A stretch of 64,000 nucleotides of DNA, from the NCBI GenBank assembly GCA_029929735.1, contig JAKELP010000009.1:818501-882500 (forward strand). Direction: 5' to 3'. The translations under genes were made by a program, and so were the position numbers. The notes under the pieces were generated by a model. The model was not told the DNA's origin and did no database searches. It worked only from the letters and a program-made list of their open reading frames with translations. This DNA is from Mimosa pudica. Taxonomy: Eukaryota; Streptophyta; Magnoliopsida; Fabales; Fabaceae. Positions 21,749 through 33,387 of the stretch are shown one piece after another (the stretch's first letter is position 1; every line of letters begins with the position of its first letter).

Positions 21749-23203
21749 ATAGATTTGAATCTTTACAAATATATATGTTCCACAGATTAATTTAATGCAG
21801 CTAATAATGCATTCTCATAATGTTTTCTCACTTGTTATGTTTTATTACATAACCAAAAAAACCCATTTGTGTATGCGCACGGCGCACCTATATTTTTTTT
21901 TATTCAATGATGATTTTGGTATATGTTGGGTTTTTAATCTCCCCATTAATTTTGTTCAATTACCACTATCGTCGGTTCATCTATCTTCGATCTATCATTT
22001 TGGTAATTATGAATATTTCTATCAAGATTGAATGCTTTAATTTTAATTTTTGAACACCACATGCTTCTATACATATAGAGAGAGAGAATATTTCATTTGA
22101 TCATATTTATAAGTCATGTTGTTTAACCTCTACTTCTCATGTTGTTTAACCTCTACTTCTAATGTGTTGACTTTTTTCTCATGTAAATGAAGTCTACACA
22201 CATTGACAAATTCAAGTTGAATTGACAAATTTTAAGGTTTTCTTTAACTTGTATGAAATAAATTAAAGTTCCTTTTAAATAATCCAAAAAGGTATATTAT
22301 TGTACTCCTTTCATCCAAGAAACATAAGGTAAAAAAGAAACATAAGGTAAATTTTTTTGAATGATATTATCCCATATAAGGTGGTATTTGAGTTAGTTAT
22401 AATAATAAATGTTATTTTTTTAATATTGTCTTAATAAATGCATATTCTCTTTTCTTCTTTTTGTCACTACTCTCTTTCTTATTATTCAATAAATAAGGTT
22501 ACTTTTCAAAACAAGATTTTGTCTCTACATATTTATTGCTTTTTAACTAACTTTAACAAATTTTAGAACTCATGATTCGGTTAAAACAACCTTAAAAAGT
22601 TGTGCTCAATACTCATAACGTTGTTTTAAAGGCCAAAGGATTGTTATTGTTTGATAACAATTCAAAAGTTATTTTTTTGGTGGGAAAAAATTCAAAAGTT
22701 ATTAGTGATATAAAGAGTAGTGCTTCATTTTTATCAAATGCATTAGTAGTGCTTCATTCCCGGCCCGCCCTAATTTCCATTTATTATATATACACACTTG
22801 AGGAAAAGTTGATTTCCTTGAAATCTCTTGTGATAGATAAATTAACTTTTTTAGAATTTTTCAGAACTATTTTATTTTGATTTGCATGAAAACCTATTAT
22901 CTAATAAAACACAACATATGTTATGATTAAAAATATTGATTAGCTTTCTTGAAACAACAAAATTAACTAAATATTATATTAAATATTAAAGAAACGAAAA
23001 AATGATAGATAGGGAAATGATATATTTGATAATTATCCCCAAATTTTATAATGATTTTCTAAAAATATCAGATTTTTTACATTTAAGGAATTTATAATTA
23101 CAAAACTTTAATGCACTTGGGATGTGTAGTTGATTTTGAAATCTTAAATATTTCGTTAATATTTGTTTGTGCCTCAGTATTATTTGCAACTTTTATATAT
23201 TTA
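21749..23203. other. AT-rich spacer with transposon remnants
   Basis: No gene seen. A short ACTCCTTTCATCCAAGAAACA near 22305 looks like one end of another MITE. From about 23088 the sequence matches 13590 onward (duplicated block). Confidence 0.45.
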
Positions 23204-23781
23204 CTCCCCGTTCTTATTATAAATACTGACTAACTTTTTTCATATATCAATAGAATTGGTTAAATATATTTAATTTGTCTTAAAATTCAAGTAATTTTCA
23301 ATACTAGCTACCCCCAATAATTATACTTATTAGTTATTTCCAAAACTATTAACTACTCCCTCCGGTCCCTAATGTAAGAGCCCAAAATTTGAATGATTTT
23401 GGTCCCTAATGTAAGAGCTCACCCCATATTCTCTCCTCATTTAATGTATTTTTTCCTACTTTACCCCTAACTCTCTTTCATATTTATTAATGCTTACGTA
23501 TTTCTCTCTCTTAAAAGTACCATAATAAATATGGGCAATTTTGGAAAAGAAGCATTAACTTCAGACACTCAACTAACATTCACATGTTTTCTTAAGAAGC
23601 GTTTTTTTGACGGCTAGCTCTTACATTAGGGACCGGAGGGAGTAATATTCTCTCCTATACCCCTATTAAATATGATTATATATGAAAAAAATAATTAATG
23701 CACATTGAAAACTATGAAGTGACTTATAAAAAGGACAAAGAAAATTAGAAGTTGGTGTCTTACATTAAGAATTAGAGGGAG
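23204..23781. mobile_element. Stowaway-like MITE interrupted by another MITE
   Basis: Outer ends CTCCCCGTTCTTATTATAAA and ...AAGAATTAGAGGGAG with TA at both sides. The first copy of the duplicated block (about 13715) has the uninterrupted sequence TATTTATATACC here, an empty site. A family B element is nested inside at 23356-23642. Confidence 0.82.
23356..23642 (-). mobile_element. Stowaway-like MITE, family B copy 3 (inverted, nested)
   Basis: 287 bp, TA on both sides; reverse complement of copies 1 and 2. Confidence 0.92.
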
Positions 23782-24268
23782 TATATACCACACCTACGTT
23801 TTCTTTTTACAAAAGATATTTTTATCCAAGACATTTTTTTGTCAAATTTATATCTAAGACATATCGAGATGCTGAATGCATAGGAAGTATGGAGACATCT
23901 TAGTGGAGATCAAAGCAACTCCTCTATTCATCTCAATTCTTAAATTAAAATGGGTCATTCTAAGTTGATGTTTTTACAAAATTTTTTATTTTTAGTTTTG
24001 ACTACATTAAGCTAGTGAATGATGTGATCAAATTCTAATCGCTTTAATTATTTCTTTTATCTTAAAATATTTTTAATAGAATATGAAATGTAAACTGTAT
24101 ATCTATTTTTTAATCTTCAGACCGGTATGAAATTAGCAGTAAAAAGAAAGAGAAAATGAAAGAATCTACAGTTCTTTAAATTCATCTTCAACGAATATTG
24201 GTTGCTAATTTATAAAGCTCATCCCCCATTTTAAACTCAGTCCCCATTATATCAATAAATAAAAAAAA

Positions 24269-25251
24269 GGTTAACATAACTTTTGGTCGCTCAAGTTTCA
24301 CTCAATTTTGCTTTTAGTCCCTCAAGTTTAAAAGGCGTGTTTTTAGTCCCTCAAGTGAGTGCTGTTAATAGAGTTAGTCCCCCAAGCACTTAATACCGTT
24401 AAATTGTCCTAGGTGACACTAACTCTGTTACTTATAATGACGTGACACCTATTTTGAATCTGACTGGATATTTATTTAATTAATAAAATAAAAAATAAAA
24501 ACCCCAAATCTCACATCATCGTTCATCCCCTCCCTTCGCCGCCACACCATTCAACCACCACCCCTCCACCATCATTGATCACCAACACGGCCGTAAAACC
24601 ATCTCCTCAAGACCTCTTCTTTCGTAAAGCTTATAGCTTTTCTCCTTTTCTCTCTATACCTCATCTTTATTTTTCCACCAAAATAATGAAATATAAATAT
24701 ATCTTTCATTTTTAAATTAAATTAGACAAACAACCAGCTGTAAGCCCAGTTAAAGTTAATCAATGAAGAAAAGGTGAAAAGCCCATATCGATAAGGCTCA
24801 CTTCCACCGTTCACCGCCAACACTAAACAAATTAAAGGTCCCATCATGGGCAAGGTTATTCAGAATATGATCGAATCGAGTGATGAATCTGCAAAGAGAC
24901 ATTCGCGTAAGTGAGATCGGCCTAAAGGATGTGTTGGTGATCAATGATGGTGGAGGGGTGGTGGTTGAATGGTGTGGCGGCGAAGGGGATGGGATGAACG
25001 ATGATGTGAGATTTGGGGGTTTTATTTTTTATTTTATTAATTAAATAAATATCCAGTCAGATTCAAAATAGGTGTCACGTCATTATAAGTAACAGAGTTA
25101 GTGCCACCTAGGACAATTTAACGGTGTTAAGTGCTTGGGGGACTAACTCTATTAACAGCACAAACTTGAGGTACTAAAAACACGCCTTTTAAACTTGAGG
25201 GACTAAAAGCAAAATTGAGTGAAACTTGATGGACCAAAAGTTATGTTAACC
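24269..25251. mobile_element. Foldback Mutator-like element with about 330-bp arms
   Basis: 983 bp. The left arm (GGTTAACATAACTTTTGGTC...) is repeated in reverse complement at the right, through GATGATGGTGG near 24945; the central about 330 bp is unique. Flanks TAAAAAAAA and TATAAAAAA agree in 8 of 9 positions. Absent from copy 1 of the duplicated block. It ends 60 bases beyond the stop codon of S-protein homologue 2. Confidence 0.88.
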
Positions 25252-25311
25252 TATAAAAAAATAAAGAAAATAGTTCAGAATTTTATTTATAAGGAGAATG
25301 GAAAGTACAGA

Positions 25312-25713
25312 CTATGGTTTATGGTTCCAAGGATAACATTTATCAACATTGTGATTGTACTCATCAATAGTACAAGGCCCTGACTCAGATATTTTCCTAG
25401 CGCACACATTGTCGCACCAATCTCTATGATCATCGAATATGTCGAAATAGTGAGATGAAGGATCTGAAGGCCAAGCGAAGCTACAGAAAAACAGTGTTGT
25501 ACAAAAAAAACATGGATTAAAACTGAATGAGTAAGTCTGTCCACTTTTTATGGTGTGTATTCCAAGATCATCGTTCTTTGATTTGCAATGAAAGGTCAAC
25601 TCTTGCTTGTTAGACAAATTATTGATAATTTGCACGGTCTTCTTTGCCTTCCCTCCTTCAAATACAAGCATTATCGTTAACAGCAAAGATAGAGACTTCA
25701 TACAACGACCCAT
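25312..25713 (-). CDS. Plant self-incompatibility S1 family protein (S-protein homologue) 2
   Basis: Single exon, 133 residues from the Met at 25713; the Met at 25746 is again too close to the TATA box (25763-25770). Signal peptide MGRCMKSLSLLLTIMLVFEG, then the same Cys pattern as copy 1: TFHCKSKNDDLG, FNPCFFCTTLFFCSFAWP, RDWC, GPC and KCYPW. Compared with copy 1 it has one extra Lys after the signal peptide and about 20 substitutions, with no stop or frameshift, so both copies look maintained. A secreted apoplastic protein of unknown role is the best description; no catalytic motif is visible. Confidence 0.88.
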   Translation of the reverse strand: MGRCMKSLSLLLTIMLVFEGGKAKKTVQIINNLSNKQELTFHCKSKNDDLGIHTIKSGQTYSFSFNPCFFCTTLFFCSFAWPSDPSSHYFDIFDDHRDWCDNVCARKISESGPCTIDEYNHNVDKCYPWNHKP

Positions 25714-25762
25714 CTTGTTTACTACCCTCCAACTTTTGATACACATACATGCGTTACTCCTC

Positions 25763-25770
25763 CTTTTATA
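25763..25770 (-). promoter_or_regulatory. TATA box of S-protein homologue 2
   Basis: TATAAAAG on the minus strand, about 50-57 bases before the chosen start codon; conserved with copy 1. Confidence 0.68.
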
Positions 25771-25905
25771 GTAATAATTACTGCAATAATATTGTATTGT
25801 ATCCTATCACCTATCATTATATTGATTTGTAGAATCTTCCATATTAATTGCAATAATTTATTGACCAAACGAATATGCGGGTTGGAAAAGATTATAGGGA
25901 GTTTA

Positions 25906-26312
25906 TACTTTATATTGGATTAATATGGACCGAAACCATGCCTTGTGGTTGTGGACAATGTGGTAGTAAAGGGAAATTCCATGTAAGGAACAATCAATAG
26001 AGTGACACATGGACGAATGAGCAGAGAACTAGTGGACCAATGACAACTCTTACATAAATTTTAAAGTTATACCAGTGCTTTACCCCGAGCAATGCAAAAG
26101 ATGCATAACAAATTAATTTTCAAAAAGTTATATTGTGAATACAAAATATGTATTAAAGATTAATGTATTTGATGTAAGAAATTAATTCAATAAGTTGAAG
26201 GAAATAGATTTTTTTTAACCGAAAAAAGTAACAAAGGCCAAACAAACTTTAGACATTGGCGAAGAAAATAGATCGAGCTTCTATATTGAATGAGCTGAAT
26301 TGGATGAGAAAA
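25906..26312. other. Spacer
   Basis: No gene or repeat recognised. Confidence 0.45.
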
Positions 26313-27345
26313 GATTAAATATCATTTTAACCCATAAACTATTTTGAAAGTATCAGACCAATGAACAATATATATAAAGTCTTATTCTGTGTAATGAACA
26401 CAAAAAAATAGCTCATTTTAGCCAATAAACTGCTGTAAAATAATAAAATATCCCCAACTTCCTTCATTCCTCTTCCTCATAAGCCCAAACACCGGCCACC
26501 CGTACTCGCAGGCAGTGCTCCTCCGCCCCTCATCCACACCTCCCTCCCCCTCCACCTCCCTAACAGTTTCTTCCTCAGCGTTGTCTTCTAGTTCATCTTT
26601 TGCTGAAACTCAACCTTTATTGACGCTGTGTATGTAGAGTGAACATATTTGATTGCATATATAGCCATTAGCCACATTCAGAATATAAGTGAAATAAAAC
26701 AAAGTCAAAAGATCACGCGTTGAATTTCAAATTCATATATGTCTTCAGAGAGAACAACTTCAAATTCATATATGCAGGAATAAAGATTATTATTGAAATA
26801 TAAAGAAGGTGATAATGGAATCAGATTCATAACCTTGCTAAAGATTTGAGCTAGTGCGTCAGGTGCTAGCTAGTACATCCCACCTTGGATGTTGTTCCAT
26901 TAATTCTTCTTCTTCTTGATGTTGTCTTTGTCTCTTGGTGGCCATGCCAATTATTAATTAATGGGAATAATTGTGACTAAGCTACTGAAGTGGTAATGGA
27001 ACAAGAAAAGCCCAACCAAGCGGAGGAGTAGGATTTTAATTTCATGGACAAGCCAGTCATGCTACAGCTGAATCAGACACACAAATCAATTCAATTAAAA
27101 TGATGATGTTTGACCCCGGCCACCACTGAATCAGACGATGAAGTTGACGACGACATTGTGGAAGAAGCTGAAGCTGAGGTGGTCGGGGAAGGGCGAAGGA
27201 GCAGCCGCCTACAAGGACGGGTGGCCGGAATTGAGTTTGTGAGAAAGAGGATGGAAATTAGGGGTATTTTAGTATTTTCAATAGTTTATTGATCAAAATG
27301 AGCAAACAAGATATATAAGGTTTACATGATTAAATCCATACCCTT
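26313..27345. mobile_element. Probable Mutator-like MITE with diverged inverted ends
   Basis: The segment around 26412-26465 (TAGCTCATTTTAGCCAATAA ... ATATCCCC) pairs, inverted, with 27255-27305 (GGGGTATTTT ... ATCAAAATGAGC). The outer ends are weak and no target duplication was found. The interior has CT-rich and coding-like GC-rich patches (26490-26580, 27110-27240). Confidence 0.5.
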
Positions 27346-29039
27346 AAAATCAATACAGAGAAAACAATTCAAGTTTATTTGTTTCCCAACAAAATCATTA
27401 ATGCGCAAACATAAAAATGTGAAGGTGAATGGTGTGACATTTCTCGACAAAAAAAAATGGTGTGACCTTATTGTCTATACCCTCACTAAGGGTGTTCAAT
27501 AACATTTTTTGTCCCAGCCGAACAAAGTTCATCTTCGGAACCATATCAGGATTTTTTATAATTTTAAAAAAAATACATGAATCATTTGTATGATATAAGG
27601 GTACGTATATATGAGATATTTTTAGGAAGAATTTCATTGTAGGACAAAATTTGACAATCAATTTCACATTGGGACCAAAACTTTCTGAAACTTCACTGCA
27701 GGACTGTGGTCCTTAAATGAAATTAAATGACAGTGCAAAAAGACAAAAACAACCCTATATTTCTTCCTTCTTATCCTCTGTCAAATACCAAACCATCTTC
27801 TACCACTCTCGCACCAGATCACCACCGAGCCCCAAGCCACAACCGGCCACCATTACTTCACTCTTCATCCATTCTTCGTCCTCTTGTTTTTCTTCCCCTA
27901 ATTCGAAATCCCTAATTACATATTAGGGGACCTAAAAGGGCACCACCCGTATCCCCCTCCCCATAATGCAAGTCTGATTCTTTTGCTGAAATTCAAATAC
28001 CATCTTGCGAGTTCTTATGCCCCTTTTGTTCAATTGATTCTAATGTAAAGCTTTGAGCTTTTTCCACCACCTCTGAATTTCATAGTTAGTACAATTTAGT
28101 ATGCATGTGATTATATATGTCATATGTGTATGTCCTTTTAATGAAGCCTGGTATTTTAGTTCAATGGCGTGTGGTTAGATAACTTTCATTTGCTCAATGG
28201 TCATTTATCAATTGATGTTAATGTCAAGCTTTGAGTTTTTTTCCAAACACTGAATTTCATGGTTAATACAAGTTAGTGTGGCTGTGATTATACGTGTGTG
28301 TGAGTGTGATTGTGAGACCTTTTAGGTTACTCCAAATGAGTGTGTGCCATTACATTATATAGGTCCCTTTGAAGTTATTTTGCCTAGTTTTGGGCAATTT
28401 ATTTCAGGATTATTGAGGTTATTGTGATAGCTAGCTGGCGACATTTTAGAAGTTGGGCTAATCTTTTGCTTCATCTTGTCTTGCAGGAGAAAGGAGAAAA
28501 GGGTGTGACTCTGTGCAGCGAAAATTCTGATTGTTGAAATTGAAATTTATTGCTTGATTAAATTGTTCCAACTATCAGCTTCTAACTTTGTCATGACTAA
28601 AGTTTAGCCATTGCAGCATCAAATTGAACTGGTTTCAGTTTTTACCCAAGTCTATGGAATGATGATTGGGCTACAAGAGGAAGTCTTGTGAAGAAAGATT
28701 GGTCTAAAGCTTTATTCACTGCTTCATATAGAAACTTCAATGTAAAAGCATGTATTTATTTGTTGATGTAACAAATTAGGTTTGAATTCTTTCATTCTTT
28801 ATCATTTTTTTGACTGAATTAATCAGTCATTCTTTATGATGTAATATATACCTACATTCGTTTTCTTAATAAAATATTCTATGATTTGTGGTGAAATGAA
28901 CATATAGTTAGTTGTAATCTTGGATTATTCTGTTTCTTTTTTGTTATGGTACAAACTAATATGTTGTTTGAACATTCAAAATGTGATTCATTCCATTTTA
29001 AAGGATTTTTAAAAGCAAGAAAATTTACCTTGGGAGTGC

Positions 29040-29600
29040 AAGGGACAACAGAAACCCACGTTTGAGCCGGTGAAATGACCATTTGAACAAGTAATGGTTA
29101 GTATCATGGACATGTTTTGCATCAGACCTTGAACAAGTGTAATGTCTTTTTTAACAACAGAAACCCACATTTGAATAGATGAAATGACCATTTGAACAAG
29201 TAATGGTTAGTGTCATGGACATGTTTTGCTTCAGACCCTGAATAAGTGCAATGTCATTTTCAACAATAGAAACCCACATTTGAACAACTAAAATAGTCAT
29301 TTGGACAAGTAATGGTTAGTGTCATGGACATGTTTTGCATCAAATCTTGAACAAGTGCAATGCATTTTTCAACAACAGAAACTCATGTTTGAACAGGTGA
29401 AATAGTGATTCGAACAAGTAATGGTTAATGTCATGGACATGTTTTTCATCAAACCTTGAACAAGTACAATGATTTTTTTCAACAACAGAAACCAACGTTG
29501 GAACAGGTGAAATGACCATTTAAACAATTAATGATTATTGTCCTTCACAAACATACATCAAACCTTGAACAAATGAAATGCTCTATTCAACAAGTAATAC
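29040..29600 (+). repeat. 109-bp tandem array, forward half
   Basis: TAATGGTTAGTGTCATGGAC-type markers begin at 29092, 29201, 29310, 29419 and 29529, spaced 109-110 bp. Each unit has recurring GAACAAGT and GAACAGGTGAAAT phrases. Units decay towards 29750. Confidence 0.9.
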
Positions 29601-29779
29601 CTAGCTCTTAACATGTGAAACATAAACATGTATGACACCTTGAACAAGTAAAATGATGATTTGAACAAAGAAAACCCTCTTTTGAACATGTGAAAAGGTC
29701 ATTTGAACAAGTGAAAATTAATTTGAAACACAAACATGTATGACACCTTGCAATGACCATTTTACTAGTTGACAGTTCA

Positions 29780-30195
29780 GTTTCACTTGTTGAAATGCGC
29801 ATTTCACTTGTTCAAAGTCTTAAGCATGTTTTCAAGGGGCGTTAACCTTGATTTGTTGAAATGACCATTTTACTTGTTCAGAACTCAATTTTCCTTGTTG
29901 AAAAAGACATTTCACTTGTTGAAGGTTTAATGCATGCTTTTTAAAGGCATTAACCATCACTTTTTCAAATAATCATTTCACCTATTCAGAACTCAAATTT
30001 ACTTGTTGAAAAGGGTATTTCAACTGTTGAAATATCTGATGCATGTTTATTAAGGGCATTAACCATCACTTGTTGAAATTGTCATTTCGCTTGTTCAGAA
30101 CTCAATTTTACTTGTTGAAAAGGGCATTTCCCTTGTTAAAGATTTGATGCATGTTTTTCAAGGGCATTAACCATCACTTATTAAGAAGGTCTTTT
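29780..30195 (-). repeat. 109-bp tandem array, inverted half
   Basis: TAACCATCACTT-type markers at 29843, 29951, 30060 and 30168, spaced 108-109 bp. The unit is the reverse complement of the forward array (GAAATGACCATTTTACTTGTTC, then TTGTTGAAGG and GGCATTAACCAT), so the two halves are mirror images about a centre near 29700-29780. Confidence 0.88.
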
Positions 30196-31080
30196 ACTCG
30201 TTCAATGTGTGATGTTTGTGTTTGTTTTCAATTCAATGCTAATTGAATTACGGGATATTTAAACACAAATTGTTGAGAAAATGAAAAATAAATCTCATCT
30301 CATCGGTGATATATTACCTTAACAACAACAGTCTATACATTCAACACATTTTCAAAAGCAACAATGTCAATTATCCACAAAAACAAGTACATTCAACACA
30401 TTTCGAATTCTCAAGTCTTTCTACCCCTTCATTTGTTCCAACTCTTGCAATATTGTGTCCTTTGCGGCATTGGAGTGAACATCTTGTGTTGAAGTAAGGG
30501 GTTTATTTTTTCTCCATTTTCTCATTTGTCACTGCCCTAAAACCAAACAAATGAATGATGTAAAAAAGCCATGTACAAATCCTTTCTTTATATCAGTGTA
30601 CAAGTCTAGACAAACTAAGTCTTTGCTCCACTTTGTATGGGCAGATGTTAAGCTTAGAACAGAAAAGGTAAAACCACTGGGAACAAAATAGAACAAAATG
30701 GGTACGCCCCATCTCAGTCTATAATTATTCATTTTCTAGATAACCACCTCCACTATCATGTCAACAACCGTGGGGCAGCATCATCATCAACAAAGCACAG
30801 GTAGCCCAAATAAGATCTACCAGAGATTTGATCTAATTAAGCAAACAAAAAAAGAGCCTGAAGAGAAAAGACAAAAAGACCACATTGAATGTCAATGCAC
30901 TAAAAAGAGATAATGAAGAAATCTTATATTTTAAGTGCTGCGTTATGAGATGCATGTTGAATAATTATGAGCCAATCAACCAAGAAACCTTTTTAATTAA
31001 ACTATATGGATTCAGATATGTATTAATTTGAAATCAAAATTCTAATATAAACACATAGCATCAAAAGCAGCAGCAACTAC

Positions 31081-31224
31081 CAGTTGATCCAAAGGTTTCA
31101 ATGGCATAAAATTCACCTTCCTCCATTTTTGTCTGCTCTCCTCCTTTCACAATAGGAACTGATTTGCCAGCATGGATTTGGTAACGTCCTATGTTATGTC
31201 CATTCAAATTCCCTATGCTCTTCA
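31081..31224 (-). pseudogene. MAP2: Methionine aminopeptidase 2 exon captured in the Pack-MULE
   Basis: 48 codons read KSIGNLNGHNIGRYQIHAGK ... KGGEQTKMEEGEFYAIETFG followed by STG. This is the highly conserved catalytic segment of type 2 methionine aminopeptidase, including the metal/substrate His (in YQIHAGK) and the metal-binding Glu (in AIETFG). It is bounded by an acceptor (CTTGTAG) and a donor (GTAGTT) with intron-like sequence on both sides, so it was copied from genomic DNA, not from mRNA. No other exon of the gene was found, so it cannot make the enzyme. N-G-N and G-R changes relative to the usual RNLNGHSIGPY suggest decay. Confidence 0.85.
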
Positions 31225-32375
31225 CTACAAGATCATTTAAAATTATAAGAAGCAGTCTACTCTCAAATGTTATGGAGGAGAAACAACAAGAAAAATGTGC
31301 AAGTGCATAACAGTACCATGTGAATCTCATTTCTCAATGATATTGATCTTAAGCTTTGACATGAATGATGCATCAATACTTTAGATCAATCTTAAACGCA
31401 GAACCAAATGTACAGAAAACTCATTATCACCATGCATCATACACCTATTGAGAATTGATCCCATATAGCTCCATCATGTTTCATTGGCATGCTTTTTAGC
31501 AGTACTTGTGCTTCTTTAGTTATGAGACTAGTACATGAAACCACATTCTTATGAGAACTTTCATCAAACAAGTTATGCGCAACTTGAATGGCTCATGTCT
31601 AGAAAAATATTAGCATGCAGAATACAAATAAACAACAATTCCTACATTTCACATAAACACAATCCAAAGCAGACAATTTAGAGAATACCATAGAGTTCGA
31701 TTTCGGCTGCAAAGAAACAAATGAAGCATCGACGGTGGAGGGAAATGGTGGAGGAACTCGCGTTTTTAAAATATGGCCGAGGGAAGAGTATGGTCAGATC
31801 ATCACCTGAGGAATGTGGCGGTGTTATGCTGAGCTCCAATTCGATTTGAGAGACAGGAATGCTTTTCTATTTGAGAAGGATTTGAGTGAGGGTTTTGATT
31901 TGAGAGGGAAGCTTGCTTTACGGCTGAGAGTGAGGCTGAGGATAGGTGAGTGAAGCAAATGAACTCAGGGTAGAAACATAAGGGCACTTTGGTCTTTAGA
32001 CTTCCTGATTTAATTTCAGTTTGTCCCCAAGGTCCTTAACTGATGTTTCAGAATGTTTTGGTCCTGCTTTTTAATTAATTCCCAAATTTGGTCCTTAATT
32101 GAAATTCTCCCATATTTTAATACTATCCTAGTAAAGTTTTAGCTTGTTTTTTATGGACGCTTCAACGAATCAAATGGTGGAAACAGGAACATCTAATTCA
32201 TCTATTGTCAATGACGAAGTGTCCAGCAGTGGAGGAGGCGACGATGGCTCGTGCTCCACACGTGCTGGTGGTGGTGATGTACCTTCAATTTCGATATTCT
32301 TAAGGTGGACGGTGGAAATGACGACGTCGCAACTAAAGAGCTGTTTCCAACTTAATTTTGTACTTGCTAGTTGCT

Positions 32376-33195
32376 GGGTTGTAATTCCATGCTCAGCCAT
32401 TGGATGAGAAATTGGCTTCTCATCCCTAAGAAGCAATCTGGACCATTGATAAAAAGTGAATTTTGTCCATTGAAAAACTAAAGGCATCAAATTACAATTA
32501 AGTTCATCCCTCTCTCTCAGCTACCAACCACCCCTCGACCCAAACCTCTCTCCTCAATGACCCAACCCTCGCCGCCGACGACGGTGACCACTTCAGCGAC
32601 GGCGGAGGCGACCGACCACAATCCCACATTACACGCATTTACAGAGATTGCCACATGCCCACATTCAACGCAGCCCTCTTAAAAAAATAAAATGGAGGTC
32701 ATCACCCCAGATCTAAAGAAACCAACTTAATCTGTAATAGTCATTTCTTGATAGACATGTTCCATTTAAACGTAGATTTGTTTATATTTCCTGGGTTTGT
32801 GTTCTTGTTTGCTGTTGACTTGATGAAGTTTGTGACATAGGTGGAAGAAGTGGGTCTGCGTTTTGTTTGTTCCAAAACAAGTTTGACGCTCCCTGTTGTA
32901 GTATGGTGAAATTTGGAGTTTTGTTAAAGAATGAATCAAAAGTCAATTGAAGGGAGTGGATTTTTCCAGAAACTTGGTACAAAGACACCCAATGACAATG
33001 GTGGTGACTGTGCAGCAGCAACGGATCTGCATTAGGGAGAGGGATGGTGGCTAGGGGAGAGGGATGGGCTTATTTGTAATTTGGTGTCTTTAATTTTTCA
33101 ATGGTCAAGATTCACTTTTTATCAATGGTCCAGATTGCTTCTTAGGGATGAGAAGCCAATTTCTCATCCTATGGCTGAGCATAGAATTACAACCC
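32376..33195. mobile_element. Mutator-like MITE, 820 bp
   Basis: The left end GGGTTGTAATTCCATGCTC pairs with the right end GAGCATAGAATTACAACCC; arms extend about 130 bp (GGATGAGAAATTGGCTTCTC, AAGCAATCTGGACCATTGAT). Flanks GCTAGTTGCT (32366-32375) and GCTAATTGCT (33196-33205) agree in 9 of 10. The interior includes a GC-rich stretch (32560-32615) that may be captured coding or leader sequence. Confidence 0.88.
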
Positions 33196-33387
33196 GCTAA
33201 TTGCTACTATATCATATTGCAATTTGCATCTAGAAGTCTACTTAACACACATATACATACATGTGTGTGTGTCAAAATTATCCAATTTCAACCTTAAAAT
33301 TGTTGTTTACTCATCTAGATATGTGCGTGCTTTAATAATAGAGGGAAAATTAATCTTTCAGAAAACTATTAACTCATTGATTATGAT

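Larger units (their letters stand above)
16690..25905. repeat. Duplicated block, copy 2 (expanded by insertions)
   Basis: Copy of 11680-14840. It is about three times longer because of inserted elements, most with their own target duplications: 17385-17711, 17870-19260, 21185-21470, 21505-21746, 23204-23781 (itself interrupted) and 24269-25251. Confidence 0.82.
27625..32111. mobile_element. Pack-MULE (Mutator-like element carrying host gene fragments)
   Basis: 4487 bp. The left end GGAAGAATTTCATTGTAGGA and the right end (inverted GGGAGAATTTCAATTAAGGA) form a diverged terminal inverted repeat of about 130 bp that also shares AAATGAAATTAAATGACAG-like sequence. Flanks ATATTTTTA (27616-27624) and ATATTTTAA (32112-32120) agree in 8 of 9 bases, the 9-bp duplication expected of Mutator. 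No transposase ORF is seen. The interior holds gene-like sequence on the left (27740-28500), two 109-bp arrays in opposite orientation, and a methionine aminopeptidase 2 exon on the right. Confidence 0.8.

Noticed and set aside
27110..27292. 60-codon acidic ORF (EVDDDIVEEAEAEVV)
   Set aside because: Short, low complexity, inside a probable MITE, no recognisable family.
29040..30195. CRISPR-like regular spacing
   Set aside because: 109-bp units are repeated throughout with no distinct unique spacers, in a plant genome inside a transposon; it is a tandem array.
32144..32407. 87-codon ORF (MFFMDASTNQMVETG)
   Set aside because: Crosses the boundary of a MULE at 32376 and has no recognisable domain; may be a remnant of unrelated sequence.
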